Assembly: GCF_007827365.1 (NCBI RefSeq)
Contig: NZ_VISI01000002.1
Span: 2,237,001-2,301,000 of the forward strand
Source: Olleya sp. Hel_I_94
GTDB lineage: Bacteria > Bacteroidota > Bacteroidia > Flavobacteriales > Flavobacteriaceae
Direction of reading: 5' to 3'
Length of the DNA: 64,000 bases
Each line of letters starts with the position of its first letter. The first letter of the stretch is position 1. A model generated the notes under the pieces. The model searched no databases. It was given only the letters and a program-made list of their open reading frames with translations, and was not told where the DNA came from. This document shows, piece after piece, positions 17,195 through 26,612 of the stretch. Made by a program: the position numbers and the translations under genes.

Positions 17195-18697
17195 TTATTT
17201 AGCTAAAATATGTGGTTTTAAAGCGTCAGCTATTTTGCGGTCATTAGCTAGACGTGGTATTTTATTTTGACCTCCTAGTTTACCAATAGATTTCATGTAA
17301 TTTTGAAATCCATTTTTATTAACCTTACTAATTTTTAAAGGTTGTAATACTTTTCCCTCTATCAAATCTAAGTAATAACTGTTTTGTTTTTGCAACGAAG
17401 CGTCTATTTTTTTTGCTAAAGCAGAAATGTCTTTTGGTGCGTTTTCAAATTCTACAAACCATTCATGATATGGTAATCCTATTTCTGGATTAATTTGTGG
17501 CGCAACTGTAAACTCATTTATTCTTATATCTGTCCCTTGTGTAGCCTCTTTCATGGCTTGTTCGACCTCTTTACCAATAACATGTTCTCCAAAAGCCGAA
17601 ATAAAATGTTTTATTCTACCAGATACAATAACTCTATAGGGTTTTGTGTCTGTAAACATTATAGTATCTCCGATATTATAAGCCCATAAACCAGCATTAG
17701 TGGATATAATCATGACATAATTAACGCCAACCTCCACATCTTTAATCGTAATACGTTTAGGATTTTTATCAAAAAACTGGTCAGCTTTTACAAACTCGTA
17801 AAACATTCCAGAATCAAGTTGCAATAACATTCCTTTCTCATTTTGTTTGTCCTGAAAAGCAAAAAATCCTTCACTTGCTGGATACAATTCAATACTATCT
17901 ACTTTTCGACCTATTAAGTTTTCAAATTTTGCACGATAAGGTTCATAGTTAACACCGCCAAAAATAAATAGGTTGAAATTTTTAAATATGTCTCCTACAT
18001 TTTTACCTGTTTTTTGTTGCAGTTTTTCAAAATACATTTGTACCCACGAAGGAATTCCGGATATTATTGACATATCTTGATTAACTGTCTCCTCGACTAT
18101 TGCTTCTACTTTAGTTTCCCAATCCTCAATACAATTAGTTTCCCATGATGGCATTCTATTTTTTTGAAGATATTTAGGGACAAAGTGCGCTACAATACCA
18201 GATAGTCGACCTAGTTGTATCCCATTTTGTTCTTTTAAAACTGGGCTTCCTTGTAAAAAAATCATTTTTCCGTCTACAAATTTGGCGTTTCCTGTTTCAT
18301 GTATGTAAAGCAAAATAGCATTTCTAGCTGCGTTTACATGGTTTGGCATACTGTCTTTAGTTAACGGAATATATTTTGCGCCTGAAGTTGTACCTGAAGT
18401 TTTTGCAAAATATAATGGTTTTCCTGGCCATAAAATATTCTCTTGACCAGCCACAACCTTGTCGACATAAGGTTTAAGGTCTTCATAATCCCTAATTGGT
18501 ACACGTTTTACAAAGTCTTGATAATTATTAATACTAATAAAATCGTGATCAATACCAAAGGTTGTACTTGAGGCTTGGCTAATAAGATCTTTAAACACTT
18601 TATCTTGTGTTTGAATTGGGTTATTGGCCCATTTTTGCACTTTTTTATAAATGCGTTTTGCAAATGGTTTAGCTAAAGCTGCTTTAATTGATGGCAT
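17195..18697 (-). CDS. GH3 family acyl-acid amido synthetase-like protein
   Basis: This 500-residue adenylate-forming enzyme is of the GH3 (auxin-responsive promoter) family. The ATP-binding P-loop-like motif FAKTSGTTSGAKYIPLT lies near residues 107-123. ELYPASEGFFAFQD matches the second nucleotide motif, and YNIGDTIMF the third. A C-terminal lid domain includes FISAFGEHVIGKEVEQAM. Plant GH3 enzymes conjugate amino acids to acyl acids such as auxin or jasmonate via acyl-adenylates. Bacterial members are widespread in Bacteroidota but their substrates are unknown. It overlaps the M23 peptidase stop by one base (TAATG), so the two are coupled, though no functional link is obvious. Confidence 0.85.
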   Translation of the reverse strand: MPSIKAALAKPFAKRIYKKVQKWANNPIQTQDKVFKDLISQASSTTFGIDHDFISINNYQDFVKRVPIRDYEDLKPYVDKVVAGQENILWPGKPLYFAKTSGTTSGAKYIPLTKDSMPNHVNAARNAILLYIHETGNAKFVDGKMIFLQGSPVLKEQNGIQLGRLSGIVAHFVPKYLQKNRMPSWETNCIEDWETKVEAIVEETVNQDMSIISGIPSWVQMYFEKLQQKTGKNVGDIFKNFNLFIFGGVNYEPYRAKFENLIGRKVDSIELYPASEGFFAFQDKQNEKGMLLQLDSGMFYEFVKADQFFDKNPKRITIKDVEVGVNYVMIISTNAGLWAYNIGDTIMFTDTKPYRVIVSGRIKHFISAFGEHVIGKEVEQAMKEATQGTDIRINEFTVAPQINPEIGLPYHEWFVEFENAPKDISALAKKIDASLQKQNSYYLDLIEGKVLQPLKISKVNKNGFQNYMKSIGKLGGQNKIPRLANDRKIADALKPHILAK

Positions 18698-19566
18698 TAT
18701 TTAAAATCTATAAAATTAGTTGGGTTTACTGGATAACCGTCACTCCATAATTCAAAATGAAGGTGTGGACCTGTAGATAACTCGCCTGTATTTCCTGCTG
18801 TAGCAATCACTTCTCCTGCTTTAACCAAATCGCCTTGCGCTTTAGTTAAGGAAGCGTTGTGTTTGTATACAGATATTAGACCTTGACTATGTTCGATTAT
18901 AATAACGTGACCAGTTTGAGCAGTCCACTCGGCAAAAATTACAGTTCCATCTGCAGTAGATTTTATAGGCGTGTCTTTAGCAACGACAACATCCACAGCG
19001 TAGTGTTTAGTTTTAACGTTATAGTTTTCGCTAATTGTACCATTTACTGGTGGAAATAAAACAAAATTTGCTTTGGAAGTAGCGGTTTCAAACAAGCTAT
19101 ATTTATCTTCTTTATCTACTTTTTGTCTAAGGATCGAATCTTCTTTAATTGGATTTAAATCAACTTGACTAGCTTCTAATTTAGCAGCCTGTATTATAGA
19201 ATCTTTATTAAACTTAACTGTACTGACTTCGCCTTGTAACACTTGTTTTATAGACGCAAAATATTTTTCGTTTAAATCAATAGTACGTTGTAAAGAATCT
19301 GTTTGAAAACTTAATTTAACAGCTTTCTTTTTAAGTGTTGTGGATGAATATCCTGGAATATATTCCTTTAAGGGTGTAAAAGCTATTAATATAGTGGTTA
19401 AAACAATTAATAAAATAGCAGATATTGTTCCAAGTATAAACACGTTTAAACGCGTTAAATTAAGTGAAAGGCGTTCTTCAAAAGTATCATCGTTTAAAAT
19501 AACTAAACGGTACTTGTGAAGTAGTTTCTTCTTAATTTTTTTAGATTTTTTTTCAGATTTTACCAT
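18697..19566 (-). CDS. M23 family metallopeptidase (LytM-type cell-wall endopeptidase)
   Basis: The 289-residue protein has a Lys-rich cytoplasmic N-terminus and one span at about 35-55 (FILGTISAILLIVLTTILIAF). A periplasmic coiled-coil-like linker leads to a C-terminal LytM domain. The zinc ligands are present: H-Y-A-V-D (first His and Asp) and GPHLHFELW (H-x-H). It should therefore be an active peptidoglycan peptide-bond hydrolase anchored in the inner membrane, unlike the degenerate EnvC/NlpD activators. It is divergent from tatA and has a TACTTTTG element nine bases before the start. Length and layout are usual for flavobacterial M23 proteins. Confidence 0.92.
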   Translation of the reverse strand: MVKSEKKSKKIKKKLLHKYRLVILNDDTFEERLSLNLTRLNVFILGTISAILLIVLTTILIAFTPLKEYIPGYSSTTLKKKAVKLSFQTDSLQRTIDLNEKYFASIKQVLQGEVSTVKFNKDSIIQAAKLEASQVDLNPIKEDSILRQKVDKEDKYSLFETATSKANFVLFPPVNGTISENYNVKTKHYAVDVVVAKDTPIKSTADGTVIFAEWTAQTGHVIIIEHSQGLISVYKHNASLTKAQGDLVKAGEVIATAGNTGELSTGPHLHFELWSDGYPVNPTNFIDFK

Positions 19567-19574
19567 ATTAAAAA

Positions 19575-19582
19575 CAAAAGTA
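19575..19582 (-). promoter_or_regulatory. putative -7 promoter element for the M23/GH3 pair
   Basis: TACTTTTG on the minus strand fits TAnnTTTG, only 8 bases before the ATG at 19566, so the leader would be very short. No convincing -33 TTG is visible. Confidence 0.35.
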
Positions 19583-19656
19583 AATAAAAAATTGTGCTAA
19601 CATCTTTAGCTAAAGCTAAAGTTAGTGTTTTAACGTTATTATTAAAGTTTAATTAT

Positions 19657-19664
19657 TAACTTTG
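19657..19664 (+). promoter_or_regulatory. putative -7 promoter element for tatA
   Basis: TAACTTTG fits TAnnTTTG and ends 18 bases before the ATG at 19683. It overlaps an in-frame upstream TTG codon at 19662, which would then lie inside the promoter. This is the main reason for choosing the ATG as start. Confidence 0.45.
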
Positions 19665-19682
19665 TGGTCTAAATTTTTAGTT

Positions 19683-19865
19683 ATGATTTCAGCAAGTATA
19701 TTTTTAGGTATGCCAGGACCAACATCAATGATAATAATAGTGGTAGCGATATTACTTTTATTTGGTGGAAAGAAAATTCCAGAATTAATGCGTGGACTAG
19801 GTAGCGGAATTAAAGAGTTTAAAGACGCTAGTAAAGACGAAGAAGACAATAAAGATAAAAAGTAA
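19683..19865 (+). CDS. tatA: twin-arginine translocase subunit TatA/TatE family
   Basis: This small protein of 60 residues runs from the ATG at 19683. A short N-terminal segment leads to a membrane helix (SMIIIVVAILLLFGGKKIP), then the FGGKKIPELMRGLGSGIKEF hinge and amphipathic helix, then a charged Glu/Asp/Lys tail. This is the exact architecture of TatA, which forms the protein-conducting element of the Tat pathway with TatC. No tatC or tatB lies nearby, as is common in Bacteroidota. A longer version starting at TTG 19662 is possible but would start inside the promoter element. A bidirectional terminator follows. Confidence 0.93.
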   Translation: MISASIFLGMPGPTSMIIIVVAILLLFGGKKIPELMRGLGSGIKEFKDASKDEEDNKDKK

Positions 19866-19880
19866 TCTTACTTTATTATA

Positions 19881-19912
19881 AAAAAACCCAATGCAATGCA
19901 TTGGGTTTTTTT
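19881..19912. terminator. bidirectional rho-independent terminator
   Basis: A perfect hairpin with arms CCCAATGCA and TGCATTGGG is flanked by A6 on one side and T6 or more on the other. It lies between the convergent tatA and DUF4837 genes and can serve both. Confidence 0.85.
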
Positions 19913-19928
19913 ATGACTTAAAACTGCT

Positions 19929-20906
19929 TTAGTTAATTTTCAATGATTTAATAATAGATTCTAGCTCTAATATATAATCACGTTTATTAACTGATGGTGC
20001 AAAGGTAAAACCTTCTAATACTACATAACGGTTATTAATTTTATCTTCTACCATGTAGTTAACAAATGGTCCTGCATTATATGTGCCTTCAATATCCCAA
20101 GTGCTTCTTACTTCATATGTTGGTTTATTATCAATTATAGTTGTGAATAAAAAGGGTGTGTAAGCTTCTTCGGTTTTCATGTATGAGCCATCTATTGGTC
20201 CAGGAATATACTTTTTACCAACACTATCTCTAATAGTTATAATTTGCTGTGTAATATCTCCTTCTTTATCTATAGCATCTAATGGTACTTGGTACACCAT
20301 AAAATTATTAGTTCCTGTTGTTAAATTTTTTCTAACCCAGAAAAAATCACCATCCTCTTTAGCTATTCTATAGATAGATGGAAACTTAACCGAGATTCCT
20401 AATTTTTTTTCTATGTTATTATTTGTATGCAGTGAGTTGTTTGTCAACGTTTGACGTGCTTCAATTTCTTGGTTTTTAAACGTATCTAAAATTTTATCTT
20501 TATTAGACTTTAAAACCTCAATAATTTTGCTGTCATTTGGTCCTGATACAACTACTACCTTTTGAGGTTGTGCATACGCATCTGTAGCTATTTTAATCTC
20601 AGACTTTTCGCTTTGTTCTATTTTTAAAACAATTCTATTTTTTGCAGCAAATCCAGAGAATACTTGTGGCGGAATTTGATTAATATCAAACATAGGCTCT
20701 GGTTGTGGTAATCCAGGTACTACAGTAGTTAATACGTCTCTAATAGCGTCTCCAACATTACCTTTCCATAACTCGTTATCTACAACAACACTAACGTTAT
20801 ATAAGTTTCCTGAAGATTTTGGGACCATACGCTGGTTTTGTTTTGTCCCTTCGTTGCACGATAATATTGTGCATACTAATACAATTAATACAGCTAATTT
20901 TTTCAT
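19929..20906 (-). CDS. DUF4837 family lipoprotein
   Basis: The 325-residue protein has a lipoprotein leader (LIVLVCTILSCNEG, Cys near residue 17). I recognise the mature sequence as the Bacteroidota DUF4837 family: SSGNLYNVSVVVDNELWKG, then a PGLPQPEPMFDINQIP segment and a FWVRKNLTTGTNNFMVYQVP region. The function is unknown. It is probably anchored to the inner leaflet of the outer membrane. It lies 25 bases after the MltD-like gene, in a run with pgk, so it is likely co-transcribed with the transglycosylase. Length is typical. Confidence 0.85.
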   Translation of the reverse strand: MKKLAVLIVLVCTILSCNEGTKQNQRMVPKSSGNLYNVSVVVDNELWKGNVGDAIRDVLTTVVPGLPQPEPMFDINQIPPQVFSGFAAKNRIVLKIEQSEKSEIKIATDAYAQPQKVVVVSGPNDSKIIEVLKSNKDKILDTFKNQEIEARQTLTNNSLHTNNNIEKKLGISVKFPSIYRIAKEDGDFFWVRKNLTTGTNNFMVYQVPLDAIDKEGDITQQIITIRDSVGKKYIPGPIDGSYMKTEEAYTPFLFTTIIDNKPTYEVRSTWDIEGTYNAGPFVNYMVEDKINNRYVVLEGFTFAPSVNKRDYILELESIIKSLKIN

Positions 20907-20931
20907 TTTATTATGCTATTTAAATGATTAC

Positions 20932-22515
20932 TTACCCTTTAGAAACTAAAAGTTTCATTCCTGGTTTTAATTTAGTACCACTAATATCGTTCCAATCTTT
21001 AATATTTTGGACAGAAATACCAGAAAACTTTTGAGAGATACTCCATAGACTATCGCCTTGTTGCACAGTATATGTTTTTCCGTTTACTGGCTTAGTACTT
21101 TTTTTAGCCGAAGCTACAGCTTTAGATTGGCTTACTGGCACTCCGTTTCTAGGATATATGGTTAATCGCTGACCTATTTTAAGGTTATTATTGCGCATCC
21201 CATTCCATTGTTTAATTTGACTTACTCTAACGCCAAATTTTCTGGCTATTTTACCTAAATAATCTCCTTGTTTTACCCTATATCGTGTTTTGGTATCAGA
21301 ATCCTGAAATTGAGGTAGTGGTTTTTCTCGTTTATCCAATTCTGCTTTTGCATGAGCATACAATTGGTCCTCATTATTTACAAAAGCTCCAATAATATTT
21401 CGTGGTAAACGTAGTGTGTAATTTTTACCTTCTATATAAGGTATAACATCTAATTTGTATGCTGGATTTAAAAACTGAAGCGTCTCTATCTCTACACCTG
21501 TATACTCTGACACTTGGTCTAGAGTAATCATTTGTTTAACGTGAATTGTATCTGTTTCTATTAAATGAAACTCTGGTTTATGTTGTACAAAGCCATGCTC
21601 CTTTGCATATTCAAAAATATACATAGTGGCTAAAAAAGCTGGCACATAACCAGCAGTTTCTCTAGGTAAATTAGGTCTAATATTCCAATAGTTTTGATAA
21701 CCACCAGAGCGTCTGATAGCCTTGCTAACATTACCTGGACCAGAATTATATGCAGCTAATGCTAAATCCCAATCTCCAAATAATTTATATAATTTTGATA
21801 AATATTGTGAAGCAGCAATAGTCGCTTTAATAGGATCACTGCGCTCATCCACATAACTACTTACATCCAAACCATATTCCTTACCTGTTGCAAACATAAA
21901 CTGCCATAAACCGGTTGCTCCAACTCTAGATCTAGCTCTTGGTTTTAAAGCAGACTCTACAATTGCTAAATATTTCATTTCTAAAGGAATGTCGTAATTA
22001 TCAAGTTCGCGCTCAAACATAGGGAAGTAATAATTACTTAAACCCATTAAACGCTCAAATGATTGATGACGATTTTTTAAAAAGGACTTAATAACGCTTT
22101 CTAAACCAGGATTATATTCAACATTAAAAGGGGTTCTTGCGTTTAAGCGAGAAAGTCTAGCTTTTAAAGTATCTGTAGTTAACTCTGGATAATATACTGC
22201 ATCATATTTTAATCCTGAAACATCTCTATAAATAGTATCATAAAGTGTGTTACTGTATAACTCTTCAAGCCATTTTTTATCAATTTTAGAAGCAAATTCG
22301 TGATCTTCTAAAACCTGTGGTAAAGGTTGTAATCCCTCTACTGTTTTTTTAAAGTAGGCTTGACCATCGATTATTGTATCAATAACGTAGTTTTCTCCTT
22401 CTATCAGTTTATCCTGAGTTAATCTTGTTTGCGCTTGTAATGTGTCTTGAGCCACACTAAATGTAATGCCAAATAGGATTAATAAAAAGGAAATATATGT
22501 TTTTAAATGCTGCAT
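20932..22515 (-). CDS. MltD-like lytic transglycosylase with two LysM domains
   Basis: The 527-residue secreted protein has a signal peptide ending near FSVAQ (residue 23). A family-1 SLT domain covers about 165-290; the catalytic Glu is 187 in LAIVESALKP, followed by SRVGATGLWQFM and AAYNSGPGNV. Two LysM peptidoglycan-binding domains follow at about 411-455 (YRVKQGDYLGKIARKFGV) and 481-525 (YTVQQGDSLWSISQKFSG), separated by a Ser/Lys linker. It cleaves glycan strands to 1,6-anhydro products in the periplasm. It sits between pgk and the DUF4837 lipoprotein gene. Confidence 0.95.
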   Translation of the reverse strand: MQHLKTYISFLLILFGITFSVAQDTLQAQTRLTQDKLIEGENYVIDTIIDGQAYFKKTVEGLQPLPQVLEDHEFASKIDKKWLEELYSNTLYDTIYRDVSGLKYDAVYYPELTTDTLKARLSRLNARTPFNVEYNPGLESVIKSFLKNRHQSFERLMGLSNYYFPMFERELDNYDIPLEMKYLAIVESALKPRARSRVGATGLWQFMFATGKEYGLDVSSYVDERSDPIKATIAASQYLSKLYKLFGDWDLALAAYNSGPGNVSKAIRRSGGYQNYWNIRPNLPRETAGYVPAFLATMYIFEYAKEHGFVQHKPEFHLIETDTIHVKQMITLDQVSEYTGVEIETLQFLNPAYKLDVIPYIEGKNYTLRLPRNIIGAFVNNEDQLYAHAKAELDKREKPLPQFQDSDTKTRYRVKQGDYLGKIARKFGVRVSQIKQWNGMRNNNLKIGQRLTIYPRNGVPVSQSKAVASAKKSTKPVNGKTYTVQQGDSLWSISQKFSGISVQNIKDWNDISGTKLKPGMKLLVSKG

Positions 22516-22552
22516 TTATTATTTGTTTGATTTTATGCTGTAACGTTTACTT

Positions 22553-23740
22553 TTAGTCTAAAATTGCAGCAATTCCTGGAAGAGTTTTACCTTCTAAACT
22601 TTCTAGCATTGCTCCTCCTCCTGTACTTACGTAACTTACTTTGTTTTCAAAACCAAATTGCTTAACTGCAGCAACAGAGTCACCACCTCCAACTAAAGAG
22701 AATGCTCCATTTTTAGTAGCTTCTGCAATGGAGTTACCTAACTCTATCGTTCCGTTTGCAAAATTTTCCATTTCAAAAACACCTAAAGGACCATTCCAAA
22801 GTATTGTTTTGCATTGCATTACTACATCATGGAATATAGCTTTGGATTTTGGACCAGCATCTAAACCTTGCCATCCGTCAGGTATTTTATTAACATCCAC
22901 AACTTGGGTGTCTGCATCGTTGCTAAACGCATTTGCTGCCAAAACATCTACTGGTAAATGTATCTGTACGTTTTTTGCTTTAGCTTGTTTTAAAATGTCT
23001 AATGCTAAGTCCATTTTATCATCTTCGCAAATAGAATCTCCAACACTACCGCCTTGTGCCTTAACAAAGGTAAAGGTCATACCTCCTCCAATAATTAAGT
23101 GATCTACTTTGTCTAAAATGTTTTCTATTATAGTAATTTTAGAGGATACTTTTGCACCTCCAAGCACTGCTAATACTGGTTTTTCGCCAGTTTTCATTAC
23201 TTTATCAATACTTTTAATTTCTTGCTCTAATAGGTATCCAAAACATTTTTTTTCTGGAAAAAACTGTGCGATTATTGTTGTAGACGCGTGCGCTCTGTGT
23301 GCTGTACCAAACGCATCATTTACATAAATGTCTCCTAGTTTAGCTAGTTTTTCCGCGAAAGCGACATCGCCTTTAGACTCTTCTTCATGAAAACGTAAAT
23401 TTTCTAAAATAAGTATTTTTCCTGGTTCAAGGTTAGCTGCTGCTTTTTCTGCAGCTTCACCTACACAGTCCGAAACAAACTGAGTCTCGACACCTATAAT
23501 ATCTTCTACTTTATTTGCTATGTGTTTTAACGAAAACTCTTCTTGAGCACCTTTTGGTCTTCCTAAATGAGACATTAAAATACAACTTCCACCATCTTCT
23601 AATATTTTGATTATGGTTGGTTTTGCTGCTTGAATTCTGGTAGCATCTGTAACATTAAAGTCCGCGTCTAAAGGAACATTAAAGTCTACACGGATTAAGG
23701 CTTTTTTGTTTTTAAAATTAAAGTCGTTAAGTGTTTTCAT
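22553..23740 (-). CDS. pgk: phosphoglycerate kinase
   Basis: The 395-residue glycolytic enzyme begins with [14 protein letters not shown], the family signature, and continues with [23 protein letters not shown] and [25 protein letters not shown] and [13 protein letters not shown] give the nucleotide-binding end. It makes ATP and 3-phosphoglycerate from 1,3-bisphosphoglycerate in the cytoplasm. It is complete and normal in length, and lies 15 bases after the SPOR-like secreted protein and 37 before the transglycosylase, an arrangement that reflects shared transcription more than function. Confidence 0.98.
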   Translation of the reverse strand: MKTLNDFNFKNKKALIRVDFNVPLDADFNVTDATRIQAAKPTIIKILEDGGSCILMSHLGRPKGAQEEFSLKHIANKVEDIIGVETQFVSDCVGEAAEKAAANLEPGKILILENLRFHEEESKGDVAFAEKLAKLGDIYVNDAFGTAHRAHASTTIIAQFFPEKKCFGYLLEQEIKSIDKVMKTGEKPVLAVLGGAKVSSKITIIENILDKVDHLIIGGGMTFTFVKAQGGSVGDSICEDDKMDLALDILKQAKAKNVQIHLPVDVLAANAFSNDADTQVVDVNKIPDGWQGLDAGPKSKAIFHDVVMQCKTILWNGPLGVFEMENFANGTIELGNSIAEATKNGAFSLVGGGDSVAAVKQFGFENKVSYVSTGGGAMLESLEGKTLPGIAAILD

Positions 23741-23755
23741 TTGTTTGCTATGTTT

Positions 23756-25330
23756 TTAGTTTAGGTTTGCTTTTAAAACCCAAGTATCTCTATATCTGTA
23801 ATTTGTTTTTAAATCTTCTGCCATTTTAAAGGCTTCTTCTGCGGTATCTCCTCTAAATAAATAGACGTAATTCCAACTGTTTTTAGGGTTAATAAACGCT
23901 TTTGCTGTATACCCTTTGTTTATTAAATAATCTGTCCATTTTCTTGCTCTCATGTTTTCTGCAAAGACACCTGCTATAACATAATAGCCACCTTCTATTC
24001 CTGCAATAGTTGTCGCTTTTTTATTTTTTAAATATTTAAAAGCTTTGGACTTTAATCCACGTTTTGTGTAACTATATGGTTGACGTTTCTTTTTAGTATT
24101 ATAACTTGGTACTGTTTCTGGTTGTGATCTTACAATCTCTGGAGATACATTAGCTGTTTGGCTTGCACTTGGGTTATTATCTTGTACAATGTCGTCAAAA
24201 TAATTTTGAGCTATTTCTGTTTGAAATGCTGTAAAATACAGGTAAAATCTATCTGCTTGTGTCTTTAATCTAAGCGTTGTTTGACTTGTACTATTATTAA
24301 TTATTGCATTGTTATAATTAGGAATATCAAGTTGTGCAATATCAAATCCAAGCGTATTCTCACTATTAGGTAGTCGATCCCGATTTTTTATACTATTATT
24401 AGTAATTGAACTATTGAAAAAGTTTTGTTGATAACGTGCTCCATTACTTAATGATTGGAAACTACCATCACGCTGCTTTATGATTGCAAAATCATCACCT
24501 TCTAATGCGGAATCTCCTTCCAAAGCAGATAGTATTACCGATGTTTTTACATTTCCTTTTTCTACGGATTTAAAATTTTTAAATTCTAAATCCAAAGGTT
24601 CTTGCTTATTAATTAAAGCAAAACCATGGTACGTTGATATGTATCTTGGATTGTCAGTAGGTGATTGGTATACTACATATAACATCCAACCTGCTGCACT
24701 ACCACCAGACAAATAGCCTTCTGTAGCTTTTACATTAGCAACGACATAATCGCCTGATTTGTTTTCTGCTTGTTTTAATAACGATGTTACGTCTGCATAA
24801 CACACATAAGGCGCATTAATGGCGTGTGTTGGATCTGTAGACCCATCATATATTACTTCTCCTGTTAAATCCTGATACTCTTGATTAGGTAATTTAAATT
24901 TAATCTGATTAATTACTGCAGATCGCTCTCCACTTCCACGATAATCGTAATTACCTTTTTGTTCTTTACGTGTTCCTTTTTCATAGGCATAGGTTGCTGA
25001 CCAATATAAACCTGCATATGCTATTTTTTTAAAGTCCTCTGGTAAGGTTAGCGTTGCTTGGCTAGAGCTAAAAGTTTCGGTGTCTCTGTCAATATCAACA
25101 TAACGCATTTTAGTGTCGTCGTTATTAACTGTTAAATCATTAAAAGCATCTTTATCATCCTCACTTAAAATGTTATTACCAATTACCGCAGTATCTCCAA
25201 AAATGTAGAATTCGTTTAAAGATTTAAATTCAAGACCTCCATTGGTGACTGAATTTACTTGTTCAGTTTCTTGCGCAATAACATGGTAAGATCCTGTTAT
25301 AATAAAAAGTAAGCCAAATAACTTTTTCAT
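23756..25330 (-). CDS. secreted protein with SPOR-like C-terminus, paralogue 1
   Basis: I start this gene at ATG 25330 because MKKLFGLLFIITGSYHVIAQ makes a good signal peptide; an upstream in-frame codon at 25348 would put six residues before it. The product has 524 residues. A conserved N-terminal region of about 340 residues holds FYIFGDTAVIGNNILSEDD, YVDIDRDTETFSSSQATL, YAGLYWSATYAY and GGSAAGWMLYVVYQSP. From memory it resembles the first domain of large flavobacterial adhesins exported by the type IX system. The last 75 residues (GGYYVIAGVFAENMRARKW onward) look like a SPOR repeat domain, which binds denuded glycan. Its paralogue lies at 27959-29728. Function unknown. Confidence 0.72.
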   Translation of the reverse strand: MKKLFGLLFIITGSYHVIAQETEQVNSVTNGGLEFKSLNEFYIFGDTAVIGNNILSEDDKDAFNDLTVNNDDTKMRYVDIDRDTETFSSSQATLTLPEDFKKIAYAGLYWSATYAYEKGTRKEQKGNYDYRGSGERSAVINQIKFKLPNQEYQDLTGEVIYDGSTDPTHAINAPYVCYADVTSLLKQAENKSGDYVVANVKATEGYLSGGSAAGWMLYVVYQSPTDNPRYISTYHGFALINKQEPLDLEFKNFKSVEKGNVKTSVILSALEGDSALEGDDFAIIKQRDGSFQSLSNGARYQQNFFNSSITNNSIKNRDRLPNSENTLGFDIAQLDIPNYNNAIINNSTSQTTLRLKTQADRFYLYFTAFQTEIAQNYFDDIVQDNNPSASQTANVSPEIVRSQPETVPSYNTKKKRQPYSYTKRGLKSKAFKYLKNKKATTIAGIEGGYYVIAGVFAENMRARKWTDYLINKGYTAKAFINPKNSWNYVYLFRGDTAEEAFKMAEDLKTNYRYRDTWVLKANLN

Positions 25331-25445
25331 TTTAAAGATGTAGAACAATTAATAATCCTCAAATATATACAAATACTGCCATACTTTAAATTTGTTACGT
25401 TAAAATCAATTTTTAATAAAAATAGTTTTTCAATAATAGGAAAAC

Positions 25446-25453
25446 TATATTTG
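25446..25453 (+). promoter_or_regulatory. putative -7 promoter element for holB
   Basis: TATATTTG fits TAnnTTTG and ends just three bases before the ATG at 25457. This implies a leaderless or nearly leaderless transcript. The element overlaps an in-frame TTG at 25451, which is therefore unlikely to be the start. Confidence 0.4.
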
Positions 25454-25456
25454 CCT

Positions 25457-26611
25457 ATGCTTTTCAGTGATATTTTAGGATTAAATCATATTAAAAAACA
25501 CTTAACCACAAGTGCTAATAATGGTCGTATACCACATGCTCAACTTTTTGTTGGACCTGAGGGTTCCGGAACCTTGCCTATGGCTATTGCTTATGCACAA
25601 TATATTTTGTGTAAAAATACTTTGGGTGAAAACACAGGAGAAAACGAAGTTTGTAATTTAAAATTTAATAATTTTTCTCACCCAGATTTACACTTTGCGT
25701 TTCCTGTTACCACTACAGATAAGGTTAAAAAACATCCTGTTTCTTCTTATTTTTTAGAAGAATGGAGGCAATTACTTAAAGAACAACCTTACGGAAACTT
25801 ATTTGATTGGTACAGACTATTAGGTGTTGACAATAAACAAGGTCAAATAGGTGTAGATGAAGCTTTAGATATTGTAAAAGCGTTGAGTTTAAAATCTTAC
25901 GAAGGTGGTTATAAAGTCATGCTAATTTGGATGGCTGAAAAAATGAATACACAAGCTGCTAACAAGCTGCTTAAATTAATTGAAGAGCCACCAAACAACA
26001 CCGTTTTTATTTTAATCGCAGAAGAGGAAGAACAGATTATTAACACCATAAGATCGCGTTGTCAAATTTTACATTTTCCACCATTAGCCGAAGACGATAT
26101 TAAATTGGGAGTTATTAAACAATTTAATCTGGATGATGCTACTGCTACAAAAATAGCACACCAAGCGGATGGAAATTATAATAAAGCGTGTGATTTAGTC
26201 TATCATGATAGTGAAGATGACCAATTTGAGCAATGGTGTATTTTTTGGATTCGTGCTGCTTTTAAAGCTAAAGGAAATAAAGGTGCAATCCATGATTTAA
26301 TTGGTTGGAGCGAAGACATTGCTAAAACTGGACGAGAAACACAAAAACAGTTTTTAAATTTTTGCTTAGATTTTTTCAGACAAGCCATGTTACTAAATTA
26401 TGGTGCTGAAGAATTAGTTTACTTTGAAACTAAAAGCAAAAATTTTGATATAGCTAAGTTTGCTCCATTTATTCATAATAATAATATAATGGATATTTCC
26501 AACGAGTTAAACGATGCTATTTACCATATAGAACGTAACGGAAATTCTAAAATAATACTAACAGACTTAAGTATTAAGCTAACACGATTACTACACGCTA
26601 AACAAGACTAA
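25457..26611 (+). CDS. holB: DNA polymerase III subunit delta' (clamp loader)
   Basis: The product has 384 residues from ATG 25457. MLFSDILGLNHIKKHL is a typical start for this AAA+ clamp-loader subunit. The Walker A position reads GPEGSGTLPMA, lacking the Lys needed for ATP binding, as expected for delta'. A Cys-containing segment (YILCKNTLGE...EVCNL) stands where DnaX-type proteins hold zinc. KLLKLIEEPPNNTVFILIAE and SRCQILHFPPL (the SRC motif) are decisive. It helps load the sliding clamp onto primed DNA. It leads a plus-strand trio with the DAG-kinase-like gene one base away. Promoter placement suggests near-leaderless translation. Confidence 0.92.
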   Translation: MLFSDILGLNHIKKHLTTSANNGRIPHAQLFVGPEGSGTLPMAIAYAQYILCKNTLGENTGENEVCNLKFNNFSHPDLHFAFPVTTTDKVKKHPVSSYFLEEWRQLLKEQPYGNLFDWYRLLGVDNKQGQIGVDEALDIVKALSLKSYEGGYKVMLIWMAEKMNTQAANKLLKLIEEPPNNTVFILIAEEEEQIINTIRSRCQILHFPPLAEDDIKLGVIKQFNLDDATATKIAHQADGNYNKACDLVYHDSEDDQFEQWCIFWIRAAFKAKGNKGAIHDLIGWSEDIAKTGRETQKQFLNFCLDFFRQAMLLNYGAEELVYFETKSKNFDIAKFAPFIHNNNIMDISNELNDAIYHIERNGNSKIILTDLSIKLTRLLHAKQD

Positions 26612-26612
26612 A

